In this document: in pieces, positions 1 through 12,749 of the stretch | Layout of the letters: each line of letters starts with the position of its first letter | Numbering within the stretch: the stretch's first letter is position 1 | NCBI GenBank assembly: GCA_021029095.1 | Contig: JAJOHG010000047.1 | Span: 182,180 to 246,179, forward strand | Length of the DNA stretch: 64,000 nucleotides | Origin: Phellopilus nigrolimitatus | Lineage: Eukaryota > Basidiomycota > Agaricomycetes > Hymenochaetales > Hymenochaetaceae | Reading direction: 5' to 3' | Made by a program: the position numbers and the translations under genes | The notes under the pieces: model-generated | The model's database searches: none | Told to the model about the DNA's origin: nothing | What the model saw: the letters and a program-made list of their open reading frames with translations, nothing else

Positions 1-3000
1 GGCTTTAAAGCACCAGGATTCTATACTTTGTAACATCAATCAGTCAGAAAAGGACAAAGAAAAAGATGCTCACTCGTACATCCCGAGGTGGCCTGCGGAT
101 GCTAAGACTCGTGCATTAGCAGGCCCACTCAACGTAGGTGGACCGCGCTAGATAAGCGCTACAGCGAGAACCACGGAATCCTCAACGTCGAAGACCTGAA
201 AATCGGAAGGCCGACTTCGGATATATGCTGTCAAGTCACCAAAAACACGTGGTTCGAGTACACCAACGCCGCTCTGAACCAAATCCCAGCCTACCGACGA
301 GCCGCTCTCTTTAGATCACGCACGCACCTCGGCTTCGCCTACTCCCCGCACAAGACATTTCGACCAACCGCCTCAGAAGCACCACGCCGCGAGAGCGCAC
401 GACGCGGGTGCCAAATGATGCCTGCTGTTTATACGACCTGGGACGTGCGAGCAGAAAGATGGCCTCCTTCGTCGCGGGCGTCTTGTGAAGGTGCCGAACC
501 TCTCGAAGCCTGGCGACGTCGCGCACTGCTGGAAACATATAAGCACGACCGTCCGTGAGAAATCTGAACTAAAGACACAATTGCCCACCGCGAATACTCG
601 TCAACCTGCCGCTAAAGAGCCACACTGTGTCTGCGGTCTCCGCGTTCCGCGCGGCTTCTTCGGTAAACTAGAAAAAGTGTATAGTTAAAGCAGCGCGCTG
701 ACACGCACGCCTTTGGGGGTCTGTAGAGCGAGACCTCGCACACTTCAGCCGTACCGAGATTAATGGTGGCAGTGGCAAATATACGCACGGCTACCAGTGT
801 GAATGTGGACCGGAACCATAGACTCGCCGCGGTTAACAACTTGTGGAGTCCGGAAAGGCGACGGGTGTTTATAGCCTACGAACGCGGCGGCTTGTAAGAA
901 CTGGTACAGAAACAGGTGCGCTTTGCGTGCGAGCGCCTCATTACGGTCTGTACATCGCGCTCCAGCGCGCCTTCACAGCTCTGAGACCAAGGCTTGAGGC
1001 AGAACTGGCGAGCACATCTTCAAAACGGCAGAGCAACGGGTGGAAGTTCAACAATCATGAGTAGACAAATATAGATCAGAAGAATGCCGCATACCTATGT
1101 AGTTTTGCGCTACCGTGCCTTCCAAACTCCTAAAGCTCCTCAACTCGCGCTCAGCTAGCAGGCACGACGTAAGCTGATGACAGCGAATCCCAGATGAGAC
1201 CAAAAGAGCTCAATAGACCAAGCGCACGCAGGGTAGGCGTCGTGCAGCGCGGGCTGACGCCTGAGAGCCATATGTCTAGTCGTGATTGTGAGAACCACGC
1301 CGAGCGGCAGGGGATGAACGAGATGCGCTTGAACGAAAGACGAAGAAGAAATTGTACGCGCCACACACTTTGAGGACTCTCAGCGGCACCTCCTCACGAA
1401 TTCATTGTCATCCAGTCACAGAAAGCGCTGGTTGCCGTCAGAACAGATCCAGCGTAGAATTGAAGTTGCTGCGCGTGGTTGACACATTCGGTATTGGACA
1501 CGAAATTGAAACCATATATCTGATGCGCGAACGAAACCCGAATACGAAGAGACAAGCGGATGTATTCATCGAGTAGATACAGATATTTATGTCGATTTGC
1601 TAATGAGCGCGAGATCGACGAAGATACGGACGATAAACTCACAGATGGCGCCCGGATGTCGGTTGTTGACGCCGTACGTCGGCGTGAGAGTGTTCGGTAG
1701 GTGCCGGCGAGTTTAGGCGTCACTTCTCGCTTACGGTATCCGGCCGGCAGAAGGGATAATTGCCGCTGCTGACGAGACCGTGTCCACCATCCCGCCGTGT
1801 CCGTTATGATCACCAAAATCGATCAACCCTCTGCCGACGCTCGACCGCCTCGCACCCGCCGCGACCCCGAAACCGGGCCTGCTCGATGACGCCGGCAGCG
1901 TCGATATCGATGCGCCGCTCGCGTACCTGGCCGAGCGCGTCGCGGGCGCGCTCGGTGCTATCCCGCGTGAATAGCCGCGTCTTTCTCCTCCGCGTCTCGC
2001 TCTGACTCGTATTTGCGGTTCAGCAGCTGTGGGCTCGACAGACGTAGACACCGTCGACGCGCAGCTCGGCCCCACCTCGACCGTTTGGCCCACTCAGACA
2101 GCCTCCGCCGCGCGCAGAGCCTCTAAGGCAACTTCTCCGGCACTGCGAGCTTAACTGCCAGCGTGGGCCCTCCGGGCGAGCCAGCGCAGAATGACGCCGC
2201 ATAAACTTTTGGTGCGTTCTCTGCTCGCCATCTGTCTCATCTTCGTATCCTGACGTCCTCCCATAGCCCCGACTTCCACCACTAAGACCGCCGTCTTAGA
2301 TTCCCCGGCGCGGCCTCCGCCGCGGCGCGTGCTCCACTCCCCATCTCCGAGCCACACTTCCTTCCGCGCATCTTCAAACCCGCTGCCTAGTGTCGATCGA
2401 TGGGAGTCGTCGATATTGAGTGCTCACCGACGTCGGCACGAACGACGTCAAAGTGTTCGGGACGTGTCGGTCGGTCACTTCTCGGCCCGCGGAACAGCCG
2501 ACATAGCTGCTGACCGAGATCGTGTCCACGGACTCCAGGTCTGAAGTCATCCCGCCCTCAGCTACCGCATTCATTATGGCCTTCATCAAAATTGACCCGC
2601 CTCCCGCCGACGCTCGACCGCGCCTCCTAACCTGGGCTTGTTCGGTGACGCTCGACACGCCGCGCGCGTACCTGCCCTGCGACGCGCTCGGCCCTGTCTC
2701 GCGTGAGCAGCCGCGTCTTTTCTCCTACGTGTCTCGCTCTGACTCGTGTTTGCGTTTCAGCAGCTGCGGGTACAACAGGCGCATGCGCCGTCGACGCGCA
2801 GCTCGACCCCTCCTTGACCGCCCGGCCCGCCAATACAGCCTCCGCCGCGTGCAAGAGTGTCGCCCACGCCTCGATGACCGCGACGCGGGCGCAAGGCCTC
2901 CAATTGGACTTCTCCGGCTTTTCCGGTACCGCGAACTTCCGACGCGGGCCATCGGACGAGCGCGCGCCGAATGACGTCGCAAAATACTTGGGTGCGCCTC

Positions 3001-4880
3001 TGCTTGCCTTCCGTTATTCCTCCTGTGTCTGTCTGTCTAACCATCTTCCCATCCCGACGACATCCTTTTCTTTCTCCCGCCGCAGATTCGATGTCCCCGT
3101 CTCAGACACTCCCGGCCTCGTCTCCTCCGCAGCGCGCCCCGCTCTCCAGCTCAGCGTACCCCATCCCCAGCGTCTCCAGCAACGAGCGCGCAGGCACAGC
3201 TAGCGCGTCCCCGCGGGTTCCTCTGCCAAGCACTGAGCGGCTCATTCCGTCGCGTTCGGCCACCCGGCCACGGACTACGCGAGCGCGCCTGCAGCGGCGG
3301 CATCAGAAACAACAGCAACAGAATCAGCCGTCGCCCCGCTCCCCGGCACCGAGCGCGCCATTGCCGCCCACCACGCCCTCCGAAGAGCGCGCTGCGCGCG
3401 GTGTGCCCGCGGCGGACAGAGCCCGCTCCGGCTCCGCGACGCCATCTCTTGCGAGCGTTTACGAAGCACGCGCACGCGCGGCTGCCGCCTCCGCCGCCAA
3501 AGGTCAAGCCGCTGGCGAACGAACACGTACATGCGCTGAGGGCGCACAAAGCGGTGAGGACGCGCAGAGCCGGCACCGGCAGGGAGGGGAGGGAGGAGGG
3601 CAGGGACCAGGGGATGGTCGAGAAGGCGAAGAACAAACTGCGCCGCGGCACTGACTCGTCACCCCTTTCCCTGGCCGTGCTCGTGTCCGCCAAGAAGACC
3701 GAGTAAGAAGCGCGACAAGAGAATGGAGATGTATCACAGCTGACAGTCCGGAGAAGCGAAGACTGTACGGGTGGATGCTGGACGTCAAGCTGCACGACAT
3801 CTTCTGCGCCGTCGAAGGACCGTTCAAAGTTAGTTCATTTGCTGCTTTCTTCTTTCACGTTTCTCACTCTACTGTTTACTGTGCAGCGCTTTCTTTCATC
3901 CGTGCGCATTGCATGATCAGTCGGTGATTTACCTGACAAGCGGCCTTCGCGAAAAACGGGTGCGCATATCGCCTCCTCTCTCTCGAGACAGGCACAATCT
4001 GACCAAGTCGCTCGCATGTCTAGTCGTCTATAGGAGTGGAGCATCGCTTCGAACACAAGAAAGCGCGTCGCCGCGGAAGGCTCGGGTAATGATATGGTGT
4101 AGGCTCTCGTTCTCTCTCATCTGGTGGCGTAACAATTCCCGTACTTTTTCTTACATCCGGGTATGCTGCTAATGTAACCACAGGCATTGGTGGTAAAACA
4201 AAAACAATGCAGATACAATAATCTCCTCACAAACCACCGAGCGTTCTGACGCGAGTCGCGCCGTTGAGGTGCTTTTCCAATTTTTAGCTTCAAAGAAAAC
4301 GAGCTGAACTTGTAAACCTCGTGACTGCCGCGCCGGACTCTGGAAAACTGCTGCGTATGCAAAATTTAACGGGTAAATAAACCCGTCAGTAGGACGCACG
4401 GGCAGCCGTTCAGCGCAGCGCTCATACTAAGGTCGGTGATGTGGAGTGCAAAGTGGACGCTAGGGTTCGCTCTACTCGAGCAAACTTCGCGCACAGTATG
4501 CGAGCTCGTGTACGAAAAATGCGTATCTATGGGCTACTGAGCCTGGAGACGCGCATGCAAGTCTGTGCGCTTTCACTCCGACTGCTCTTGTCGTCCTTCT
4601 CGCCTTCGGCGCTAATGGGCTATGTCGGTCTCCCAGGACCTTTGCTCCCAGTGCACTGAGTAAGTATGGCAAACCCGATGAGTAATACATGCTCGCCGTT
4701 AATGTATTGTCGGCAACCGCATGTACAACTATTTCGTTTTGATATATACAGACCAGAGGGGGACGATCGCATTCAACTCGTATGTATAAACAAACCGAAT
4801 TTCTTTGTCCAGCAAAGATTCTTTACATTGCAGGGGCAATTATTTAAGGGCAGAACAAGACAGCAAAAAGGAGTAGAATA
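1..4880 (+). pseudogene. Companion gene remnant, unit 1 (type B cassette, duplicated exon module)
   Basis: Left-truncated copy of the array's plus-strand companion. I do not recognise a family and reading frames are broken repeatedly. Visible pieces are a 67-aa open stretch at 485-688 matching a module seen in all units, and an exon near 1810-1966 ending with an AGSVDIDAPLAYLAERVAG-like peptide. A 57-nt GT-AG intron at 1967-2023 follows. That exon-intron module appears a second time at about 2570-2995, with its intron at 2703-2760. A Ser/Ala/Pro-rich segment covers 3080-3650. The type B cassette lies at 3750-4090 and includes a WMLDVKLHDIFCAVEG-like peptide and, after an intron, YLTSGLREKRVRIS. 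The end, near 4640-4880, carries FAPSALSKYGKPDE followed by a stop. Conserved splice sites suggest descent from a real gene. The current copy looks non-coding. Confidence 0.4.
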
Positions 4881-4998
4881 GGAGTGCATGTGTGTTTGAC
4901 AGTCCTACACATCCTCTGCACATCTGTTATTAGATGAGTGAGTAAAGCTATATATACAAATATAACAATGAATTCACCTTGGAACCCCCCTCACAAAA

Positions 4999-6607
4999 TC
5001 AGGAAAACTGCTCATTGTCTTCATCCTGTAGCTGGCCCCTCCATTGGCTCCCCTCTCTCCAGCTTCCTTCAAATGGACCAGCAGGTGACTGCCAAGGACA
5101 CAAAGAAGGCTTGGGCTTCCCAGAACATTTAGGAAATAATCCAGAAGAACATTTGGGATAGACAACGTATCTGAAACTATCTGCATAACATTGCAAAAGA
5201 TAACCCTGTCAGAGTAATTAGCTTCTAACCCACTAGCCATGCATGAAGGAAAAAGTACATAATAAAATAAATGCCTTGATCTTGGATGAGCACCTTAACA
5301 AGGGTGAACTGACTGAAGCCAGCAGTCTCCCTCCAGTGTTCTGCAGCCTTGTAGAGTGCTAGAATCATTAGGATGATTGCATACACCATTGGAGCAGCCC
5401 TGTTCCAAATTTTAAGCCAATCTAAGTGCTTTCCCAAGAACACCAGCACTAACCAGGATAAAGCTGACCACACTTTGGGAGGGTCTCTATTCTCTGTACA
5501 AACTGCTACACCTTTTACAAGCTCCCCTAAAACAACTGAATCCCATTATTAGAAGATATCAATGTAGAATGAACAAGTTTTCTTACCTTCTTCATATATG
5601 GTGGGATATATAAAGAGACCCAACATAAATGCTGCCTCCAGTCCAAATAGAGCTCTCAGGCATGCAGCTACCCTCTTATCTGTTGTTTATTAGACACTAG
5701 AAGTGATTGGCAGAGTTGGGAATGCTCACTCTGGTGGTACAGTGCAAGGACACGCATCAGAAGAATATCTGCAAGACAATAGTGTTGGATGAATGTGTTG
5801 AATATAGTAAATAGGGAGACAATACAATCAATTAAAAGGATGGTCATCCAGTCTTCCCTGAAGTGAGCAAGATGTTCTTCTGTGCAAATCAAGAAACTCA
5901 CTAGCCAGACCCTGAACCCAGAAAAAGCCAAGGCCTTTCAATATTATCAGTAGAGACTGGAATGCAGTATCTGGGTGCTTACACCTATAAGCGAATTTTA
6001 GAGTCAGCCACAGTAAGCTATAGTACTGTTGTCAGAAATAGCTTGCAGTGTTTCATTTGCTTGAAGAGTATCAGCTATGAAAGGCAGTGTCAGTGGATGT
6101 TCTTTGTTTTGGTGAACACCAGTAAATGTTTTGACTTACACACTATACCAGAAAGAGCTCCAAGGATCCCAATGTAACGATTCTGAAACGAGTTAGAGCA
6201 GTTGGTTAAAAGAAACCGTAAAATATCATTTACTGCGAAGTAAATCGAGCTAACAAAGCCGCAAGGAGACTTCTTCATTTCACATGGCAACTAAGTGTAT
6301 ACCTCGAGCTGATATCAAACAGATCACACACCCAAAAGTACTTAATCTACATGATGCACTGATCAGTTTAGACGTGAGGATGATAATGCCAGGCCCTATT
6401 TACCTCCTTGTCCATAGTGATAACTGAAAGATAATATGACATTAGATCTCCTATCGGCTGGTACCTGACATACCAACACGTACTGGTGTTATAGACCAGG
6501 AGAGTTAGAATTGCCACTCCGGTGTATTGTGTTATATCTATCTCTGAGATGGCAAGTGGCACAAGGCTTGGATCAACAGGCTCGACGTCAGAGCGTATAT
6601 AATGCAT
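4999..6607 (-). pseudogene. DUF6533-type membrane protein gene, copy 1 (damaged 3' end)
   Basis: The exon layout matches the copy at 17406-19021. The start codon at 6607 gives a peptide beginning MHYIRSDVEPVDPSLVPL; an in-frame ATG also exists at 6622. Family landmarks are present: the ITMDKE micro-exon, SFVSSIYFA, RYIGILGALSG, the RVLALY motif and the AAEHWRET segment. Two lesions hit the last exon. The acceptor that reads TTTTGCAG in the other copies is TTTTGCAA here. Seven bases are also missing close to the stop, so the usual MKTMSNIEFS ending is replaced by a frameshifted tail running to 4974. I also see an in-frame TAG in the region just before the SPRS-like motif, if that stretch is exonic. 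The gene converges on the unit 1 companion. It is most likely a pseudogene, or a variant with an altered C terminus. Confidence 0.65.
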
Positions 6608-6649
6608 AGTGAGCGGGTGCAAAAGGATTCAACAAGGCTTCGAATGGTC

Positions 6650-9600
6650 GATTGGAGAATGTGTCGAAAAAGCCCCCGACCTCAGAGATATTTAAAGCAG
6701 AGAGAGCCGGCAAAATGAACAAAAGTTCTGATACGATCTTCGAGGCATTTTCGCTTGGTCAGTACTTCGCGTGGACTGCTAACGGAATTGGTATGCTGGC
6801 AGCGGTCTCAGACGGCACCGCCGGAGAAAAGAAGTCGCGGTTGGGGGTCTTAGAACTTCAACGGCGTTTGAGATACTCGCACCTTCGATTAAATATGATG
6901 TGAATAGCATTTTTGATGCTGACATAGAATTGCAGAAGAACAAAGTAACGTCTGCATCATTATTAGAAGCGCGACAATCGGAAATGATGCAGCCTATTCT
7001 TCTTGTGCTGATTGAGATACGAACGGACTCAACAGAGCACCGGAGCTCCAACTATGCGCTAAGAGTATCTTAGGCGCATTCAGGGATTGTCGATGTTGTT
7101 GATGAATAAAGAACGGATCTCCGTGCCCTTCGTGTACGAATAAAAACAGCATTCTTATTCGTTGATTTGAAGAAGTGTATGTGCATAGCACGGATGGCCA
7201 GCAAAGATGTAACACATATAGCTCGATTTTAGAAGCACGGGAGACCAGAAAATATGCGAACGCTACGTCCCAACGCAGACTGATTGTAAGCAAGCCCGCA
7301 AGAAAAGTATGGATCATCTTCGGCTTAAACGTGCGCGCGCAGAACGTGGACCGGCCGATCTGGTCATTGCGACTTGGAGACAGCCGAAACTCACGATTTT
7401 CCCAGTAAGTACTCATACGACACGTAGCTTGGAATTTAGGATCGCGTTTCCTAAGACGAATATCGAGATATCAATGAACCGCAAAGGGAACCAAACTGAT
7501 TATGCTTACGGCAAGTCCACTCGTCCTGGTCCTGTCGAATGTCCGAGACCTGACAATCAGAAAATCGACTCCGACATACATTTCAAGTCTTCGAAAAGAC
7601 CCGCATCCGCTCGGGGGTGCGCCAGGCTAGAGAAAAATTTGACTGAATCTGATCCCAGCTGACCGATGAGCCGCTCTGTCTAGACCTCGTGCGCATCCCC
7701 AGCTATCTTCGCCTACACCAGGGCGGCTTCTTAGAGCGGGCTAACTTAAAGATGGTGTCGTCTGGGCAGAGGAAAGCCGTATTCGTATTTTGGGGAAGGA
7801 AGAGAAGAATGCCACGTTCTCCACGCGCAAGGGAATTCGGCCGGTCGCCGGAGAAGCGTCGCGCTGCATTTTGCACACAACAGGTCTGTCCGGAGTGGCG
7901 TGCTGTCTGTGCGACTCGGGACTTGCCAGAAGAGCGGGATCCCGCACGGCATGAGTACCGGGAATTTTGTTTCCTGACGGAGATGCACACGAGGAAACAG
8001 TAAGCACTACTGTTAGCGAAGACCTGGACCGAAGACGCTTGCTCACCGTGAAGGATCGACAGAAAACCGCTGTTGACGCTAAAGAGGGTGGCCCCTACAG
8101 TTCAAACGCAGCGGCTTCTTTGTGCTTTCAAATGAAGACACGAACGAAAGTGCGACTGAACCGAGCACAATGTTCAGAGACGATGAGAATAGAAGTATAT
8201 GTAATGAGAGTACCAACATACCTAGTTTCGCACCGACGTACTTTCCGAGCCCAAGCAGCTATGGTTCGCATTCCGCTATCAGACGAAACACTCTCGATGC
8301 GGGAGATGACCGCGTAACAGCAGAAAGAATCGATAGACCTGCAGAGCGAGTGCGCTCCCAAAACAGGTCCCGAAAAGCGCGGGGTTCGGTGTGGCCTGAG
8401 GAGCATGGGCCGGCAGCGTGGGTGTCCGGTAAGCGATCTGAATGGGCTTCGCGAGTTGAGTAGGGGTGAGAGCTGCAAGCGAGCATGAGCTGAGGAAGAG
8501 GGAGAGAAGAAATCGTGCGCACTTCGCGGATCCGACGAGATCCCAGATACGCCGACTTCGTCCAGAAGTATGAGGATTACGGTAAGTATTATTTGCATGG
8601 TGTAGGAAATAGTCCACGGTCGACGAAGTCGAGGCCCACTATAGAGCATCAAAGGGCGCTGCTGCGCGCTTATCACGGACTTGAAAAGCACATCCTGGAG
8701 GTTTTGACGAGCGAAAGAGTCACGATAGGTATAGCATATGTAGCATGCGTAGATACAAGAGATATATTCAGTCGATTAAGTACATGAGTTTATGTCGATG
8801 TGCTAATGGACAACTTGAAGACGATGAGCGCGAGGTCGAGAAACACGCGAAAGACGACTGACTCACAGACGCTAGTCTTCCAGCCCAAGCCCCGCTCCCA
8901 GCCTCCGAACATTCAAACCCTCTGCCTAGTGTCTGTCGATGGCGATGGCAAAGGATGGAGAAGAGTCATCGATGTTGAGTGCTCACCGACGTCGGCCAGA
9001 GCGTTCGGGGGGTGCACGCGAGCTCAGGGCCAACCTGTGCTCGGCTTACGAAATCCGGCCGGCAAAAGAGACATTTGCCGCTGCTGACCAAGACCGCGTC
9101 CACAGGCATCTACCGCGTCCGTTATGACCTTCACCAAAATCGACCAATGCGGTGCCTACGCTCGACCGCCTCGCATCCGCCGTGCCTCCGAAACCGGCCT
9201 GCTCGATGACGCCGGCAGCGTCGGCCTCGACACGCCGCGCGCGTACCAGCCTGAGCGCGTCGCAGGCCCGCCCGGCGCGTGAGTAGTCGTGTCTTTCTCC
9301 GCGTCTCGCTCTGACTAGGTGCTGCGGTTCAGCAGCTGTGAACTCGACAGACGCAGACGCTGTCGACGCGTAGCTCGACCCCACCTCGACAGCCCGGCCC
9401 GCCCAGACCGCTTCCACCGTGCGCAGAGCCTCCAAGATGACCGCGAGCTCGCGCCGAATGACATCGCAGAAACGTTGGGTGCGTTCTCTGCTCGCCGTTT
9501 GTCTCACCTTCGTATCCTGACGTCATACCTCCCCGACTTCCACCACTAAGACCGCCGACTTAGATCCCCCAGCGCGGCTTCCATCGCGACGCGCGCCCCA

Positions 9601-10960
9601 CTCCCCATCTCCGAGCGCGCCGTGCCCACCGCCTTTGGCCGTTCGGATACGGACGAATCGATCGCCCCTGCAGCAGCGGGCAGCAAAATCAACAGGAACA
9701 GCCGTCGCCGCCCCGCTCCCCGGCACCGAGCGCGCCATTCCGCTCGTCACCGGAATCAGCCTCGCCACGCCCGTCGAGGAGCGCGCTGCGCCGTGTCTGC
9801 AGTGGATGGAGGCCCTAGCTCTGCGACACTGTCTGCTCCTGTGCGGGTGCTTACGAAGAGCGCGTGAGCGCCGACGCCGTCGCCGAAGGAGGAGCCGCTA
9901 GCGGATGAGCACGCGCCTGCGCCGGATAGTGAGGATAGACGCGCTGAGAGCGCACAGAGCGCTGAGGACGTGCAGCGTTTCGACAGTGGCAGCGGCGGGA
10001 TGGGCAGAAGGAGGACAGGGCGGAGAGGATCGCGAAACCTGCGTGTCCGCCGGTGACGCGCTTGGCGCAGCGTGGTGCGTATTTCCTTCCTTCCTTCTCA
10101 AGACAGTCAAACTGATCGACTCGCTAACGTTTCCAGGAGTCAAATGTGATGGGCTAGCCGGCGCGGCGTCGCTTCGAACACAAAAGCGCCTCGCTGCAAA
10201 GGGCTGGGGTAATGATATGGTGCGTGCGCTCATTCTCTTTCCTCTCTCGCCGTGATACTCGCTGTTTATAACACTCATTTGAAGCCCCCGCAGGCGATCT
10301 CTAAAGTCGCGCTCGGAACAGAGACGCAGTCGCTGCACAGAAACCGGATGCTGCGTTCACGATCTTCGACGGCCGGTGCCGCCGTAGGGACAGATTATGT
10401 TTATGGGCATGTGCGTGCGCGGCCGTGTCCGTTTTTCTTTACTTTCGCATTTTCTCTTCGTCCTTATCACTACCATGCTCTTGATCGCTTGGACAGGGAA
10501 CTCTGTTTCGATTATAACTCTCTTTTGGGCTCGATATTTCCAGACTGCGGGATCAAGCGAGACGCGGGTAGAGTCTGTATCTGTGAGTCTGAGCGCCTCG
10601 TCCACGCATGCATCGTGCGAGTCGGCACGCTTTCATTCCGCCTGCTCTCCTTGTCTTTCTTGTCGTCTTCGGCACAAGTGAGCTGTGCAGGATGCGCAGG
10701 TCAGCCAGCACGGCCCATCGATATTCGCTCCCGGCGCACTGTTCAACTATGGCGAGCGAATGAATAATGCATGCACGTATGTTGTTGATATATTGGAGTA
10801 ACTACATTTATCTATCATTTTTGACGTGTAAATTTCTAGAGGGGGACGATCACACTGAGCTCATATGTTCAAACAAACTGGTGTCCCTTCGCCCAACGAA
10901 GATTCTTTACATTGCAATGATAATTAGATAAGGGCAGAACGAGATGGCAAAATAAATAAC
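6650..10960 (+). pseudogene. Companion gene remnant, unit 2 (type A cassette)
   Basis: The remnant starts about 45 bases from the divergent DUF6533 start at 6607. The first open segment (6652-6903) holds a SEIFKAERAGKMNKSSDTI-like peptide found at the same place in the other units. A module shared by all units lies at about 7890-8290. The AGSV...DTPRAY exon lies near 9190-9278 and is followed by a 54-nt intron, 9279-9332. The type A cassette covers about 9900-10250: an acidic DEHAPAPD...DRRAESAQS region, an intron at 10075-10136, then an exon reading GVKCDGLAG...ASLRT and ending before a GTGCGT donor. Near 10736-10790 a short open stretch reads APGALFNYGERMNN, equivalent to the C-terminal motif of other units. 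The frames do not join into one protein. Function unknown. Confidence 0.4.
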
Positions 10961-11042
10961 AGATTGAGTAGGAGTTCAGGCATGTTTGGTCATCAGACAC
11001 ATCTTCTGCACAACTGTTATTAGATTAATGAGCAAGGCTATT

Positions 11043-11059
11043 AAAAAAAAAAAAAAAAA
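11043..11059 (+). repeat. 17-base A homopolymer
   Basis: A run of 17 adenines lies between the end of the unit 2 companion and the stop of DUF6533 copy 2. Corresponding positions in other units hold short A/T-rich sequence without a long run, so this is a private homopolymer expansion in one unit. It falls in the shared 3' region of two convergent genes. Confidence 0.9.
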
Positions 11060-11095
11060 GAACAATAGAATCACCTTGGAATTCCCTTCACAAAA

Positions 11096-12696
11096 TCAGG
11101 AAAACTCGATGTTACTCATGGTCTTCATCTTGTAGCTGGTCCCTCCATTGGCTCCTCTCTCTCCAGCTTCCTTCAGACGGACCAGTAGGTGACCCCCAAG
11201 GACACAGAGAAGGCTAGGGCTTCCAAAAATAGTTAGGAAATCTGCCAGAAGGACATTTGGGATGAACAACTGGCTTGACACTATCTGCATAACACTGCAG
11301 AAGATGACCCTGTCAGAGTAATTAGCTTCTAACCAACTAGCTATGCATGAAGGAAAAAAATACAGAATAAAATAAATGGCCTGGTCTTGGATGAGCACCT
11401 TAACAAGGGTGAACTGACTAAAGCCAGCTGTCTCTCTCCAGTGCTCTGCAGCCTTATAGAGTGCTAGAATCATTAGGATAATTCCATACAACATTGGAAC
11501 AGCCCTATTCAGGTTTCCAAGTCAGTCAGAGTGCTTTCCCAGAAGCACCAGTACTTACCAGGACAAAGCACCCCACACTTTTGGAGGGACTCTATTATAT
11601 CCACAAACTGTTACACCTTCTGCAAGCTCCAATACAACAACTGAAACTCATGATTTAAAAATGGCACTGTAGGATGAACAAGTATTCTTACTCTCTTCAT
11701 ATATGCTGGGATATATAAGAAGGGCCAGGCCAAATGCTGCCTCCAGTCCAAATAGAGTCCTCAGGCATACAGCTAGCCTCTTATCTGTTGTTTACTAAGG
11801 TCTATCAGTAATTATCAGTATCGGGAATGCTCACCCTGGTGGTACAGTGCAAGGACCCTTATCACAAGAATATCTGCAAGATAATTAGTGCAGGATTAAT
11901 GTGTTGGGTATTATAAGTAGGGAGACATTACAGTCAATCAAAAGGATAGTCATCAAGTCTTCCCTGCAATGAGCAAGATGTTTTTCTGTGCAAAATTTTA
12001 AGAACTCACTAGCCAGACCCTGAACCCAGAAAAAGCCAAGGCCTTTTAATATTATCAGTAGAGACTAGAATGCAGTATCTGGGTGCTTACACCTATAAGT
12101 GAAGTTTAGAGTCAGCCACAGTACAGTGATCAGAAATAGCTTGCAGTGTTTCATTTTCTTGAAGAGTATCAACTATAAAAGGCAGCATCAGTGGATGTTC
12201 CTGTTTTGATGCATCTCCATTAACATTTTGACTTACCCACTATACCAGAAATGGCTCCAAGAATCCCAATGTAGCGGTTCTGAAACCGTGTGTGAAAGCA
12301 GTTGATCAGAGGAAACTATAAGATGCCACTTACTGCAAAGTAAATCAAGCTAACAAAGCTGCGAGGAGAGCTCTTCGTTCCACACGGTAAGTAAGCATGC
12401 CTGGCTGATATCAAACAAATGACGTACCCAAAAATATTTAATCTAAATGATGCAATGAGCAGTTTAGACGTAAAGAAGACAATGCTAGGCCCTATTTACC
12501 TCCTTGTCCATAGTGATAACTGAAAGATAATACGTCATTAGATTTTTAAACGGCTGGCACACCAGAACTTACTGGTGTTATAGACCAGGAGAGTTAGAAT
12601 TGCCACTCCGGTGTATTGTTCGATATCTAATTCTGAGATGAAAAGTGGCACGAGGCTTGGATCAACAGGCTCGACGTCAGAGCGTATGTAATGCAT
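11096..12696 (-). pseudogene. DUF6533-type membrane protein gene, copy 2 (probable nonsense mutation)
   Basis: Stop TGA at 11096-11098, start ATG at 12696 (MHYIRSDVEPVDPS). The last exon encodes the family ending (GSPSLLCVLGGHLLVRLKE, then MKTMSNIEFS). Its intron runs from a GTATTT donor to TTCTGCAG, and unspliced the two exons happen to stay open as 132 aa. The ALSW/AVPMLYG junction splices cleanly at a GTAAGT donor. The defect is in the exon after RYIGILGAIS. Other copies read TTCCAGTCT there; this one reads TTCTAGTCT, an in-frame TAG if my exon model is right. A short deletion also precedes the SSPRSFVSLIYFA exon, but that stretch may be intronic. I call it a likely pseudogene; a corrected splice model could rescue it. 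Confidence 0.6.
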
Positions 12697-12749
12697 AGTG
12701 AACGCGCGTAGAAGGTTTCAACAAGGCTTCGAAAAATCGATCGGGGAAT

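Noticed and set aside
3151..3795. Minus-strand 214-aa ORF, and the 178-309 aa ORFs at 22276-22812 and 21422-22351
   Set aside because: Antisense to the Ser/Ala/Pro-rich companion exon. They are Arg/Ser-rich, and the equivalent frames in sister units are not conserved.
11043..11059. Poly(A) tract as a mark of retroposition
   Set aside because: The flanking genes keep their introns and other units lack the tract, so a local homopolymer expansion is simpler.
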